Assembly: GCA_964586075.1 (NCBI GenBank)
Contig: CAZPGZ010000004.1
Location: 62,001 to 126,000, forward strand
Reading direction: 5' to 3'
Origin: JBAZLV01 sp964586075
Lineage (GTDB): Bacteria; Nitrospirota; UBA9217
DNA: 64,000 nt
Shown: piece by piece, positions 8,544 through 16,651 of the stretch
How positions within the stretch are numbered: position 1 is the first letter of the stretch
Layout: the number at the start of each line of letters is the position of its first letter
Notes under the pieces: generated by a model
Database searches by the model: none
Seen by the model: only the letters and a program-made list of their open reading frames with translations
What the model was told of the DNA's origin: nothing
Translations under genes and position numbers: made by a program

Positions 8544-9087
8544 AAAGGCAGTATTCATAGATCGTGATGGCACGATTAATGTTGAAAAAGGATATGTTCA
8601 TAAAGTAGAAGATTTTGAACTTATCCCGGGCGCAGAGGAAGCCCTCCAGCTCCTGACAAAAGCCGGAATAAAGATCTATATTGTTACAAATCAGGCTGGT
8701 ATTGCAAAAGGATTATTCACTGAAGCTGATTTTCATCGCCTGACGGATTATATGCTTGATTGTTTCAGCAAAAACAGTATCAAAATTGAACGCGTTCTTT
8801 ATTGTCCGCATCATCCAGAAGGCATTATACCGCAGTATGCGATTCATTGTCAGTGCAGAAAGCCCAAAACCTTTTTATTGAAAAATATTATTGGTGAACA
8901 GCATTATAAAATTGATGAGCTGGCTTTGGTCGGAGACAAAAAAAGCGATATTGATGCGGGGGGGGCATTGGGCCTCGATACTTATCTGGTGTTGACAGGA
9001 TATGGTAAGGAGCATCGCTCATTAGCAAACCCCACATTTATCATTCAGGATATTTATCACGCTGCAGTGCATATTGTACGTCAGTAA
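8536..9087 (+). CDS. gmhB: D-glycero-D-manno-heptose 1,7-bisphosphate 7-phosphatase
   Basis: This HAD-superfamily histidinol-phosphatase-like enzyme has the nucleophile motif FIDRDGTIN near the N-terminus, IVTNQAGIAKGLF, CPHHPEG with CQCRKPK (the zinc-binding cysteine/histidine loop of GmhB) and the late motif LVGDKKSDIDAG. It removes the 7-phosphate from heptose 1,7-bisphosphate. The open frame extends upstream to 8434, but that stretch lies inside gmhA and does not resemble the family. I choose the GTG at 8536, giving 183 residues and an 8-base overlap with gmhA. Together with hddA and hddC it points to the GDP-heptose (alpha anomer) branch. Confidence 0.9.
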   Translation: MLKKAVFIDRDGTINVEKGYVHKVEDFELIPGAEEALQLLTKAGIKIYIVTNQAGIAKGLFTEADFHRLTDYMLDCFSKNSIKIERVLYCPHHPEGIIPQYAIHCQCRKPKTFLLKNIIGEQHYKIDELALVGDKKSDIDAGGALGLDTYLVLTGYGKEHRSLANPTFIIQDIYHAAVHIVRQ

Positions 9088-9098
9088 TAGGGGATTAC

Positions 9099-9809
9099 GT
9101 GGACGCAATTATTCTGGCAGGAGGTTTTGGCAAAAGGCTGCAAAGCATTGTAAGGGACGTCCCGAAACCTATGGCGGGTATTCAGGGAAAGCCATTTTTA
9201 GCATACTTGATTGAATATTTATCACGGCAAGGATTCAATAAAGTACTGCTCTCTGTGGGCTACAAGCACGAGATTATTAAAGCCTTTTTCAAAAAACAGT
9301 ATAATACTACGTCAATAGAGTATGTGCTAGAAGATACCCCTCTAGGGACCGGTGGAGCCATACGGAAATCCCTGCGCCATATTCAAGGAAATGAGGCGAT
9401 CATATTGAATGGGGATACTTTTTTCGATATTGCTCTGAACGACATGTACAGTTTCCATCGAAAACAGAATACGAGCCTGTCCATTGCTGTCAAACCCATG
9501 CATAATTTTGACAGATATGGATCGATTGTTTTAGAGGGAGATAGAATTGTAACGTTCGAAGAAAAAGCATTTAAAAAATTCGGTTATATTAATGGCGGAA
9601 TCTATATCATGAACAAGTCAATTTTAAATTTTCTTGATCAGTACAGTGACCAGTTCTCCTTTGAAGCTGACTTTTTGTCCAAAATAGTATATACTTTTAG
9701 GCCGTCTGCGTTTATTAATGATGGATATTTTGTCGATATCGGAATCCCAGAAGACTATAAAAAAGCCCAGATTGATTTGATCCGCATTGGACGGGAAAGG
9801 ATAGTATAA
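9099..9809 (+). CDS. hddC: D-glycero-alpha-D-manno-heptose 1-phosphate guanylyltransferase
   Basis: This 236-residue nucleotidyltransferase starts at a GTG. The N-terminal signature AIILAGGFGKRL with VPKPM, the LGTGGAI loop and the metal-binding ILNGDTFFD identify the sugar-1-phosphate nucleotidylyltransferase fold. The length and the neighbouring gmhA, gmhB and hddA genes favour HddC, which makes GDP-D-glycero-alpha-D-manno-heptose from GTP and heptose 1-phosphate. Nucleotide specificity (GTP, or ATP/CTP/UTP in relatives) cannot be read from sequence alone. It is co-directional with, and nearly contiguous to, the glycosyltransferase at 9811. Confidence 0.82.
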   Translation: MDAIILAGGFGKRLQSIVRDVPKPMAGIQGKPFLAYLIEYLSRQGFNKVLLSVGYKHEIIKAFFKKQYNTTSIEYVLEDTPLGTGGAIRKSLRHIQGNEAIILNGDTFFDIALNDMYSFHRKQNTSLSIAVKPMHNFDRYGSIVLEGDRIVTFEEKAFKKFGYINGGIYIMNKSILNFLDQYSDQFSFEADFLSKIVYTFRPSAFINDGYFVDIGIPEDYKKAQIDLIRIGRERIV

Positions 9810-9810
9810 A

Positions 9811-10758
9811 ATGCTATTGTCTGTTGTTTTTTCATTCAGGAATGAAGAAAAAGTATTGGATGAATTAATCAGACGTGTCAAGGAATCTGTTGAAAAAACC
9901 GGAATGGACTCGGAAATTATCTTTGTAAACGATGACTCTTCGGATAAATCTGCTGATATTATACAAAGACACCAGACCATTGACTCCAGTATTAAACTGA
10001 TTAATATGTCAAAACGATTCGGTGTCCATCCCTGCGTTATAGCAGGACTACGGCATGCCAAGGGTGACGCTGTTGTTTATATGGACACGGATTTACAGGA
10101 TCCGCCCGAAGTAATACCTCAACTGGTTGAAAAATGGAAAGCAGGTGCAGATGTCGTCAACACGGTGCGTACAAAACGATTGGGAGAAAACCCTTTCAAG
10201 ATGTGGTTGACAAAAAAAGCCTATCAAATAATTAATTTCGTTTCAGATATTAATTTACCGCCTAATATGGGAGACTTCAAACTGCTTTCGCGGAGAGTTG
10301 TTGTTGAGTTGCTTCAAATACAAGAAACTGACCCTTTTATGCGAGGATTGGTACGGTGGATTGGTTTCAAACAAGAGACAGTATATTATGTGCGCGAAGC
10401 CAGATACGCTGGGAAAACGCATTTTTCGCTTTTTGGTTCTGGCCCTGTTAAAGAGTTCATACGTGGTATAGCGTCATTTTCAGCAGCACCTCTTTATGTA
10501 AGCGTAATTATTGGCATTCTAATTTCTTTCTGCTCATTCATCTTTATTATATATGTTCTCATTGTATGGCTTATGGGACTGGCTGTGCCGGGATGGGCCG
10601 GTGTTATGATAGCAGTGCTTCTTCTGGGGGGAATGATCCTCTTTTCAAATGGTCTCAACGGAATTTATATCGGAAGAATTTATGAACAAGTTAAAAACAG
10701 GCCACTGTATATAATAAAAAATAAAATAGGATTTGATGGACCACAAAATAAGAGTTAA
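9811..10758 (+). CDS. Polyprenyl-phosphate glycosyltransferase, DPM1/GtrB-like family 2
   Basis: This 315-residue enzyme has a GT-A catalytic domain (FVNDDSSDKSADII, YMDTDLQDPPEVIPQLV) and two C-terminal membrane helices at about residues 230-255 and 262-288. This is the layout of bactoprenol-phosphate glucosyl/mannosyl transferases such as GtrB and ArnC. It would load a sugar, possibly the GDP-heptose made by its neighbours, onto undecaprenyl phosphate for use by a GT-C enzyme outside the membrane. It lies one base after hddC and 28 bases before hddA. The link to the heptose is inference from position. Confidence 0.82.
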   Translation: MLLSVVFSFRNEEKVLDELIRRVKESVEKTGMDSEIIFVNDDSSDKSADIIQRHQTIDSSIKLINMSKRFGVHPCVIAGLRHAKGDAVVYMDTDLQDPPEVIPQLVEKWKAGADVVNTVRTKRLGENPFKMWLTKKAYQIINFVSDINLPPNMGDFKLLSRRVVVELLQIQETDPFMRGLVRWIGFKQETVYYVREARYAGKTHFSLFGSGPVKEFIRGIASFSAAPLYVSVIIGILISFCSFIFIIYVLIVWLMGLAVPGWAGVMIAVLLLGGMILFSNGLNGIYIGRIYEQVKNRPLYIIKNKIGFDGPQNKS

Positions 10759-10786
10759 TTGATCAATAGATGGAAATGGAAAAATT

Positions 10787-11797
10787 ATGATTATATCAAG
10801 AACACCGCATAGAATATCATTTTTTGGTGGCGGAACAGATTACGCTTCATGGTATCTTGAACATGGAGGGATGGTACTGGGAGCCGCGATCGATAAATAT
10901 TGTTATCTTACCTGCAGAGAATTGCCGCCATTTTTTAAGCATCGTCACCGCATTGCTTATTCAAAAGTTGAGACGGTTTGTGATGCAGACGAAATTCTTC
11001 ATCCCTCAGTCAGAGAAACATTGAAATACTTGAATATACAGCAAGGTTTGGAGATTCATCATGATGGTGACATTCCCGCCAGATCAGGCATGGGCTCAAG
11101 TTCTGCCTTTACCGTTGGTCTGCTTAAAACCTTGTATGCTTTCAACGGAAAGCTGATTACCAAGGAAGACTTATACAAGCAGGCCATCCACATCGAGCAA
11201 AATCTTATCAAAGAAAATGTAGGATCCCAGGATCAGGTTTGGGCCGCATGCGGAGGATTAAATACCATTGAGTTTTTACGGAATGGTGAAATTATAGTTG
11301 AGCCAATCATCATGAAAGAAAAGCTGCTGAACAACTTCGAAGGAAAGTTTATGCTTTTTTTTACCGGTCTCTCACGACATGCTCATGAAATTGCCGGTGA
11401 GCAGATTCAAAATACCAAGAAAAATACGCAGCAGCTTTCAGCCATGAGAAGCCTAGTTGACGATGCCTATAAAATCCTTACATCCGGAAAAGACGATTTT
11501 AAGAATTTTGGAAAGCTATTGCACGAAACATGGTTGTTGAAAAGAAAGTTATCCAGCAAGATTACAAACAGCTTTATAGACGATTTATATGATAAGGCTT
11601 TAAAGCATGGAGCAGTAGGCGGTAAATTGCTGGGAGCAGGGGGCGGCGGTTTTATTGTTTTCTATGTGGAGCCGGAAAAACAGGAACGAGTAAAAAACGC
11701 CCTGAGTGATTATTTGCACGTGCCATTCCATTTTGATTTCACCGGCTCTGAAATTATTGTTTATAAACCAACATACAACTATAACAACGGGAGATAG
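10787..11797 (+). CDS. hddA: D-glycero-alpha-D-manno-heptose 7-phosphate kinase
   Basis: This 336-residue GHMP-family kinase has motif 1 (RTPHRISFFGGGTDY), the ATP loop IPARSGMGSSSAFTVGLL and the C-terminal motif GGKLLGAGGGGFIVFY. It phosphorylates heptose 7-phosphate at C1 to give the 1,7-bisphosphate that GmhB then acts on. HddA is specific to the alpha-anomer GDP-heptose branch; the ADP-heptose branch uses HldE. The stop TAG is followed after one base by the ATG of the ColD-like gene, so the heptose and dideoxysugar genes are in one operon. Confidence 0.88.
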   Translation: MIISRTPHRISFFGGGTDYASWYLEHGGMVLGAAIDKYCYLTCRELPPFFKHRHRIAYSKVETVCDADEILHPSVRETLKYLNIQQGLEIHHDGDIPARSGMGSSSAFTVGLLKTLYAFNGKLITKEDLYKQAIHIEQNLIKENVGSQDQVWAACGGLNTIEFLRNGEIIVEPIIMKEKLLNNFEGKFMLFFTGLSRHAHEIAGEQIQNTKKNTQQLSAMRSLVDDAYKILTSGKDDFKNFGKLLHETWLLKRKLSSKITNSFIDDLYDKALKHGAVGGKLLGAGGGGFIVFYVEPEKQERVKNALSDYLHVPFHFDFTGSEIIVYKPTYNYNNGR

Positions 11798-11798
11798 T

Positions 11799-12959
11799 AT
11801 GAAGTTTGAATTAGCGAGCTCTACATGGGGCGAGGAAGAGAAAAGTGCGATACTGGATGTTGTGAACAGCAATATGTTCACCATGGGGCAAAAGGTCAGG
11901 GAGTTTGAAGACAGATTCGCACGTTATTTTGGGATGAAATACGCGGTTATGGCGAATTCAGGATCATCAGCAAATCTGATAGCTCTTGCATCGCTTTTCT
12001 ATAGAAAAGATAGTCCGCTTAAGCGTGGGGATGAGGTTATTGTTCCTTGTATTTCCTGGTCGACTACTTTTCACCCTCTTCAGCAATACGGACTTAAACT
12101 CAAATTTGTTGATGTTGATCTTCATACGTTAAATATAGATATTCTGGAACTAAAAAAGGCGATTACAGATAAAACAAAGATGATTGTTGCAGTAAGTATT
12201 TTAGGCAATCCCTGTCAGTTCGATGAAATTACAAATTTGTGCCGAGAAAAAAATATTATCCTTTTTGAGGATAATTGCGAATCCATGGGTGCACGCTTTA
12301 ATAATAAATTTACCGGGACCTTTGGTTTGGTGAACACATTCAGCACTTTTTTCTCTCATCATATTTCAACAATGGAAGGCGGTCTCGTTCTAACGGATGA
12401 CAAGGAGCTATACAATCTTTTAAAATCAATCAGAAACCATGGATGGACGCGGGGTCAGGATGAAGACAGCCCTATTTTTGAGCGCAGAGATGACGACTTC
12501 TTTGAAGCCTATCGATTTATACTTCCAGGTTATAATGTGCGGCCTGGTGAGATGCACGGCGCCATTGGTTGTAAACAGCTTGATAAATTAGCCGAATTTA
12601 TTAAGACAAGAAGAGAAAATGCAAAATATTTTGTTAGCCTCTTTAAGGAAGACGAGCGGTTTATTATTCAAAAAGAAGTAGGCGAAAGCTCCTGGTTTTC
12701 TTTTACTTTAATTATTAATCCTGATTCGAAAATTGACAGAAAAAAAGTCCTTCAGCGATTAAAAGAAGCCGAAATCGAGCATCGGATTATTACCGGTGGG
12801 AACATACTAAGGCACGATGTAATTAAATATTACGATTATACTGTGACGAAATCCAGCAATGCGGACATTGCCCACTATAATGGATTTTTTGTCGGTAATT
12901 TCCCGTATGATATTCGAGAAAAAATTGACTACTTGCACAAAACACTGAAGAAGATATAA
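11799..12959 (+). CDS. colD: ColD-type GDP-4-keto-6-deoxy-sugar 3-dehydratase, PLP/PMP enzyme with active-site histidine
   Basis: This 386-residue protein is of the DegT/DnrJ/EryC1/StrS fold. I start it at ATG 11799; upstream codons lie inside hddA. In aminotransferases of this fold the PLP lysine sits in a HPTKNLTTGEGG-like segment. Here the segment reads FFSHHISTMEGG, with histidine at residue 188. ColD of colitose biosynthesis (388 residues) uses His188 as its base instead of the lysine, so this should be a dehydratase removing the C3 hydroxyl, not an aminotransferase. Known ColD acts on GDP-4-keto-6-deoxymannose. No gmd, manB or manC is in the window, and the neighbouring GDP-heptose genes leave open a heptose substrate. 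Confidence 0.85.
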   Translation: MKFELASSTWGEEEKSAILDVVNSNMFTMGQKVREFEDRFARYFGMKYAVMANSGSSANLIALASLFYRKDSPLKRGDEVIVPCISWSTTFHPLQQYGLKLKFVDVDLHTLNIDILELKKAITDKTKMIVAVSILGNPCQFDEITNLCREKNIILFEDNCESMGARFNNKFTGTFGLVNTFSTFFSHHISTMEGGLVLTDDKELYNLLKSIRNHGWTRGQDEDSPIFERRDDDFFEAYRFILPGYNVRPGEMHGAIGCKQLDKLAEFIKTRRENAKYFVSLFKEDERFIIQKEVGESSWFSFTLIINPDSKIDRKKVLQRLKEAEIEHRIITGGNILRHDVIKYYDYTVTKSSNADIAHYNGFFVGNFPYDIREKIDYLHKTLKKI

Positions 12960-12971
12960 AGGAGAAAATAA

Positions 12972-13910
12972 ATGAGTTGCAACATACTTGTCACCGGCGG
13001 AGCCGGCTACCTGGGATCCATACTTGTTCCTGAATTATTAAAAAAAGGATATACGGTAACGGTTCTTGATACGTTTATGTTTGGACAGAATTCGCTTCTT
13101 GACTGCTGTGCAAACAATAAATTTGATGTTGTCCGAGGTGACGCACGGGATGAAGAGTTATTGAAATCACTCCTCAAGGATAAAGATTATATAATTCCCC
13201 TGGCAGCTCTTGTTGGCGCGCCATTGTGTGCTAGAGATAAAATTGGAACGATTACAACAAATAAAGATGCAATTGTTTCCTTGGTCAAGGTAGCTTCGAA
13301 GGAACAAAGAATACTCATGCCGGTTACCAACAGCGGTTATGGCATCGGTCAGAAAGGTGTATATTGTACTGAAGAAACACCACTCAATCCGATATCCCTC
13401 TATGGGAAAACGAAGGTCGAAGCAGAAAAAGCTATACTCGACAGAGGCAACGCCATAAGCTTCCGGCTTGCTACCGTCTTTGGAATGGCGCCGCGCATGA
13501 GGATGGATCTGCTTGTCAATGATTTCACCTATCGTGCGGTAAAAGACCGTTTTGTTGTTGTATTTGAAGGACATTTTAAGCGCAACTACATCCATACTCG
13601 AGACGTGTCCAGAGCTTTTCTGCATGCTATCGAAAATTTCGATCGCATGAAAAACGAACCTTACAATGTCGGTTTGTCAGATGCAAATGTTTCAAAATTA
13701 GAATTGTGCGCCAAGATCAAAGAGCACGTTCAGGATTTCGTTTTTTTGGAAGCTCCTATCGGTGAAGACCCGGATAAAAGAGATTATATCGTATCCAATG
13801 AAAAAATTGAAAAAACCGGTTTTCAGCCACTGTATTCTCTTGAAATGGGGATAAAGGAACTTGTAAAAGGCTACCGGATTCTTACAAACAGCAAATACAG
13901 CAATGTTTAA
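12972..13910 (+). CDS. NAD-dependent epimerase/reductase (extended SDR)
   Basis: This 312-residue extended short-chain dehydrogenase has VTGGAGYLGS at the N-terminus, IPLAALVGAP, the serine segment VTNSGYG, and the catalytic YGKTK (Tyr-x3-Lys). The Asp-Glu pair required by 4,6-dehydratases (TDEVYG) is absent, since the region reads TNSGYG. It is therefore more likely an epimerase or ketoreductase than the missing 4,6-dehydratase. GGAGA precedes the ATG. The stop overlaps the next gene by 8 bases. It probably finishes the sugar begun by the ColD homologue; the substrate is unknown. Confidence 0.75.
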   Translation: MSCNILVTGGAGYLGSILVPELLKKGYTVTVLDTFMFGQNSLLDCCANNKFDVVRGDARDEELLKSLLKDKDYIIPLAALVGAPLCARDKIGTITTNKDAIVSLVKVASKEQRILMPVTNSGYGIGQKGVYCTEETPLNPISLYGKTKVEAEKAILDRGNAISFRLATVFGMAPRMRMDLLVNDFTYRAVKDRFVVVFEGHFKRNYIHTRDVSRAFLHAIENFDRMKNEPYNVGLSDANVSKLELCAKIKEHVQDFVFLEAPIGEDPDKRDYIVSNEKIEKTGFQPLYSLEMGIKELVKGYRILTNSKYSNV

Positions 13911-14865
13911 AGAATCAAAAATATATATTGTGGGACATACCGGACTTCTCGGCTCTGCTGTCATGAAAAAATTGACCGCCTTGGGATATCATAATCTCAT
14001 TGTAAGGAAGCATGAAGAAGCTGATCTGACGAATTGGAGCTCGGTAGATGCTTTGTTCAAGCAAGAAGAGCCTGAATATGTCTTTCTTTGCGCCGGATTA
14101 ACCGGTGGAATTTATGCAAATAAGACTTATCCTGCAACGTTTTTGAGGACAAATATTGCAATTCAAAACAACGTATTCGAAGCTGCTCAACGGTACAAGG
14201 TAAGACACCTTATTTTTTACGGTTCTTCCTGTGTATATCCAAAAAATAGTCAGCAGCCTATAAAAGAAAATTATCTTTTTCAAGGTGAAATCGAATCAAC
14301 CAGTGAAGCTTATGCGATTGCAAAAATGGCAGGCATAATCGGCTGCCGGTCCTTTAATAGTCAATACAAAACAAATCGCTTCATTGCGTTGTTGCCAAAT
14401 TCAATGTACGGTCCATCTGATAACTTTGATATCGATAATTCACACGTATTATCTGCACTGATTAGACGACTTCATGATGCTCATCAGGCAGATGATACCT
14501 CAATAACTCTCTGGGGCAGCGGTTCTCCGCGGCGCGAGTTTATTTTCAGCGAGGATGTTGCTGATGCCTCGATTTTCGCAATGCAGAATGCATCTCTGTT
14601 GCAGAACCGTCACTATAATATTGGAACCGGCACAGACTATTCAATTCGCGAATTAGCGGAAATAATCGCCAACATCATTGGATATAAAGGAACAATTACT
14701 TGGGACACAACCAAGCCGGATGGTACCATGCGCAAACTTCTGGATAGTACCAGATTTTTTGAGCTTGGCTGGAAACCGAATATTGCATTAAAAGACGGCT
14801 TAAAACTTACATATCAATGGTATAAGGATAATGAATCTTGCACTAAAAGGATGTTCTATGAATAA
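13903..14865 (+). CDS. GDP-L-fucose synthase family epimerase/reductase (Fcl/ColC-like)
   Basis: This 320-residue SDR is of the GDP-fucose synthase family, with VGHTGLLGSAV, LCAGLTGGIYAN and the catalytic YAIAK. Both residues used for C3/C5 epimerisation in E. coli Fcl are present: the cysteine in GSSCVYPK and the histidine in NSHVLSALIRR. ColC, which makes GDP-L-colitose from the ColD product, carries out the same kind of 5-epimerisation and 4-reduction. The pairing of a ColD-type dehydratase with this gene therefore fits colitose or a related 3,6-dideoxy sugar. It overlaps its neighbours by 8 bases on each side. Confidence 0.8.
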   Translation: MFKESKIYIVGHTGLLGSAVMKKLTALGYHNLIVRKHEEADLTNWSSVDALFKQEEPEYVFLCAGLTGGIYANKTYPATFLRTNIAIQNNVFEAAQRYKVRHLIFYGSSCVYPKNSQQPIKENYLFQGEIESTSEAYAIAKMAGIIGCRSFNSQYKTNRFIALLPNSMYGPSDNFDIDNSHVLSALIRRLHDAHQADDTSITLWGSGSPRREFIFSEDVADASIFAMQNASLLQNRHYNIGTGTDYSIRELAEIIANIIGYKGTITWDTTKPDGTMRKLLDSTRFFELGWKPNIALKDGLKLTYQWYKDNESCTKRMFYE

Positions 14866-15685
14866 GCCGTTACTCAATCACCATGCTATGCAAGAAAAAG
14901 CGCGTTGGGTCCGAATAGAGACATTGAGAATTCATAGAATAGCCCAGGAGGCGCGCATTGCCTCCTCATTATCTTCCGTAGAAATTTTTGTTGCTCTGTA
15001 TTATGGAAATATTCTTCAATATGATTCATCCAGCCCACGATGGGAGTTTCGAGACCGGTTTGTTATCAGCAAAGGACACGGTTCAATCTCCTTGTATCCT
15101 ATTCTGGCCGATTTGGGATATTTTGATAAACAAGAGCTACAACGGGTATGCAAAGAAGGCACTTTTCTGGGAGGGATTCCTGACCCTATCATTCCAGGGT
15201 ATGAAAGCGTCAATGGCTCCTTGGGTCATGGACTGGGAGTAGCGTGCGGTATGGCCTTGGGGCTTAAGGCGCTGAATAAAAATGAATCAGTATTTGTTCT
15301 TATCGGCGATGGAGAACTCAATGAAGGATCAATGTGGGAAGCTATTATGCTGGCCCATGCACAGCGTTTGGACAACTTGATTGTAATTGTCGACAACAAT
15401 AAAATCAGCATGCTTGATTATTGTGAAAAAATTCTCGATCTTGAACCACTTGAAGAAAAATTCAACGCTTTCAAGTGGCACGTACAGACGGTTGACGGTC
15501 ATGATTTGGAGCAGCTTTACAACTCACTGAAAAAATTGAAGGATAAAAAAGAGGGGAAACCAAAAGTTCTCATTGCAAATACCGTTAAGGGAAAGGGAGT
15601 CCGGAGTCTGGAAAACGACTCTCTCTGCCACGTAAAGAATGTTTCCCCGGATATCATAGATGCCGCAATTGAGGAACTGCAATGA
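14858..15685 (+). CDS. Transketolase, N-terminal (ThDP-binding) subunit
   Basis: This 275-residue protein corresponds to the first third of a transketolase. The start at ATG 14858 (preceded by AAGGAT) is preferred over the upstream in-frame ATG 14831. The ThDP motif GDGELNEG followed by IVIVDNN, and the early SKGHGSISLYPILADLGYF and GSLGHGLGVACGMALG segments, are intact. It needs the downstream subunit to form an active site. Inside a sugar locus it could make sedoheptulose 7-phosphate for gmhA, or transfer a two-carbon ketol unit onto a keto-sugar nucleotide. It overlaps the second subunit gene by four bases. Confidence 0.88.
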   Translation: MNKPLLNHHAMQEKARWVRIETLRIHRIAQEARIASSLSSVEIFVALYYGNILQYDSSSPRWEFRDRFVISKGHGSISLYPILADLGYFDKQELQRVCKEGTFLGGIPDPIIPGYESVNGSLGHGLGVACGMALGLKALNKNESVFVLIGDGELNEGSMWEAIMLAHAQRLDNLIVIVDNNKISMLDYCEKILDLEPLEEKFNAFKWHVQTVDGHDLEQLYNSLKKLKDKKEGKPKVLIANTVKGKGVRSLENDSLCHVKNVSPDIIDAAIEELQ

Positions 15686-16647
15686 GCTCAGCAAAAAAAA
15701 CCATGAGGGACGTTTTTATCGAAGGCATTTATAATCGAATGCAACAAGATCGAACACTCTTTTTTCTCACCGCTGATTTTGGTTCGCCAAAGTTGGACAA
15801 AATACGCGCAGACTATCCCGATCGATTTCTTAATGTTGGAATTGCTGAACAAAATCTGATTAATGTCGCTGCGGGATTGGCTTTAGAGGGCTTTATCGTC
15901 TATGCATACGCTATAGCGCCCTTTTTAATAATGAGGGCTTATGAACAGATTAGGAATAATCTGTCGCTTCTTTCTCACACCCATCAGGTAAATGTGAATT
16001 TATTCGGCGTCGGCGGTGGACTCAGCTATGATGTGTCCGGCCCAACACATCACTGTTTGGAAGATATCAGCATAGTGCGTACTCTGCCGAATATTGCCAT
16101 TTTTTCACCGAGCGACTGGGTGCTTGCAGAACAGTTTGTGGATTTTTCTATTGATATAAAAACCCCCAAATACATGCGTTTTGACGGAAAACCTTCGGGC
16201 AATATTTATGATCCCCAGAAAAAAATTGATTTAAAAGCCGGTTTTGTTGAACTCATTCGCGGAAAAAATATTTGCATCGTCTCGACAGGTTTTATGACGC
16301 GTACTGCGCTGAAAGCTATTGAAATACTAGATCAAGAAAACATCAACGCTGGTCTTATTGACGTTTTTCTCTTGAAACCATTACCCGGAGATTTGCTTTA
16401 CAATTACATCAAAAAATATAAATACGTTGTTACAATCGAGGAAGGTTTTACCAATAAAGCAGGTCTTGATTCAATAATTGCCAACATACTGCGCGCGCAA
16501 AAGTCAGATATCGTGCTGGGAAAAATGGGATTCGGGGATGCCTACGTTTTTGATATCGGCAGCAGGGAGTATTTGCACGCTTTGCATGAATTAGATGAGA
16601 AGGGGGTCGCGAAGAAAATTGTAAAAATGCTGAATGCGCCCCTATGA
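15682..16647 (+). CDS. Transketolase, C-terminal (pyrimidine-binding) subunit
   Basis: This 321-residue protein matches the middle and C-terminal domains of transketolase. The catalytic glutamate lies in NVGIAEQNLINVAAGLA, and GGLSYDVSGPTHHCLEDISI and a transketolase C-terminal domain (about residues 190-310) follow. It forms the functional enzyme with the upstream subunit; the two frames overlap by ATGA, so equal translation is likely. Split transketolases are common in archaea and anaerobes, so the split itself is not a defect. Presence in a sugar locus, rather than with pentose-phosphate genes, is the notable point. Confidence 0.88.
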   Translation: MSSAKKTMRDVFIEGIYNRMQQDRTLFFLTADFGSPKLDKIRADYPDRFLNVGIAEQNLINVAAGLALEGFIVYAYAIAPFLIMRAYEQIRNNLSLLSHTHQVNVNLFGVGGGLSYDVSGPTHHCLEDISIVRTLPNIAIFSPSDWVLAEQFVDFSIDIKTPKYMRFDGKPSGNIYDPQKKIDLKAGFVELIRGKNICIVSTGFMTRTALKAIEILDQENINAGLIDVFLLKPLPGDLLYNYIKKYKYVVTIEEGFTNKAGLDSIIANILRAQKSDIVLGKMGFGDAYVFDIGSREYLHALHELDEKGVAKKIVKMLNAPL

Positions 16648-16651
16648 TGCC

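Noticed and set aside
11799..12959. Reading this gene as a sugar aminotransferase
   Set aside because: The PLP lysine is replaced by His188, which marks ColD-type dehydratases.
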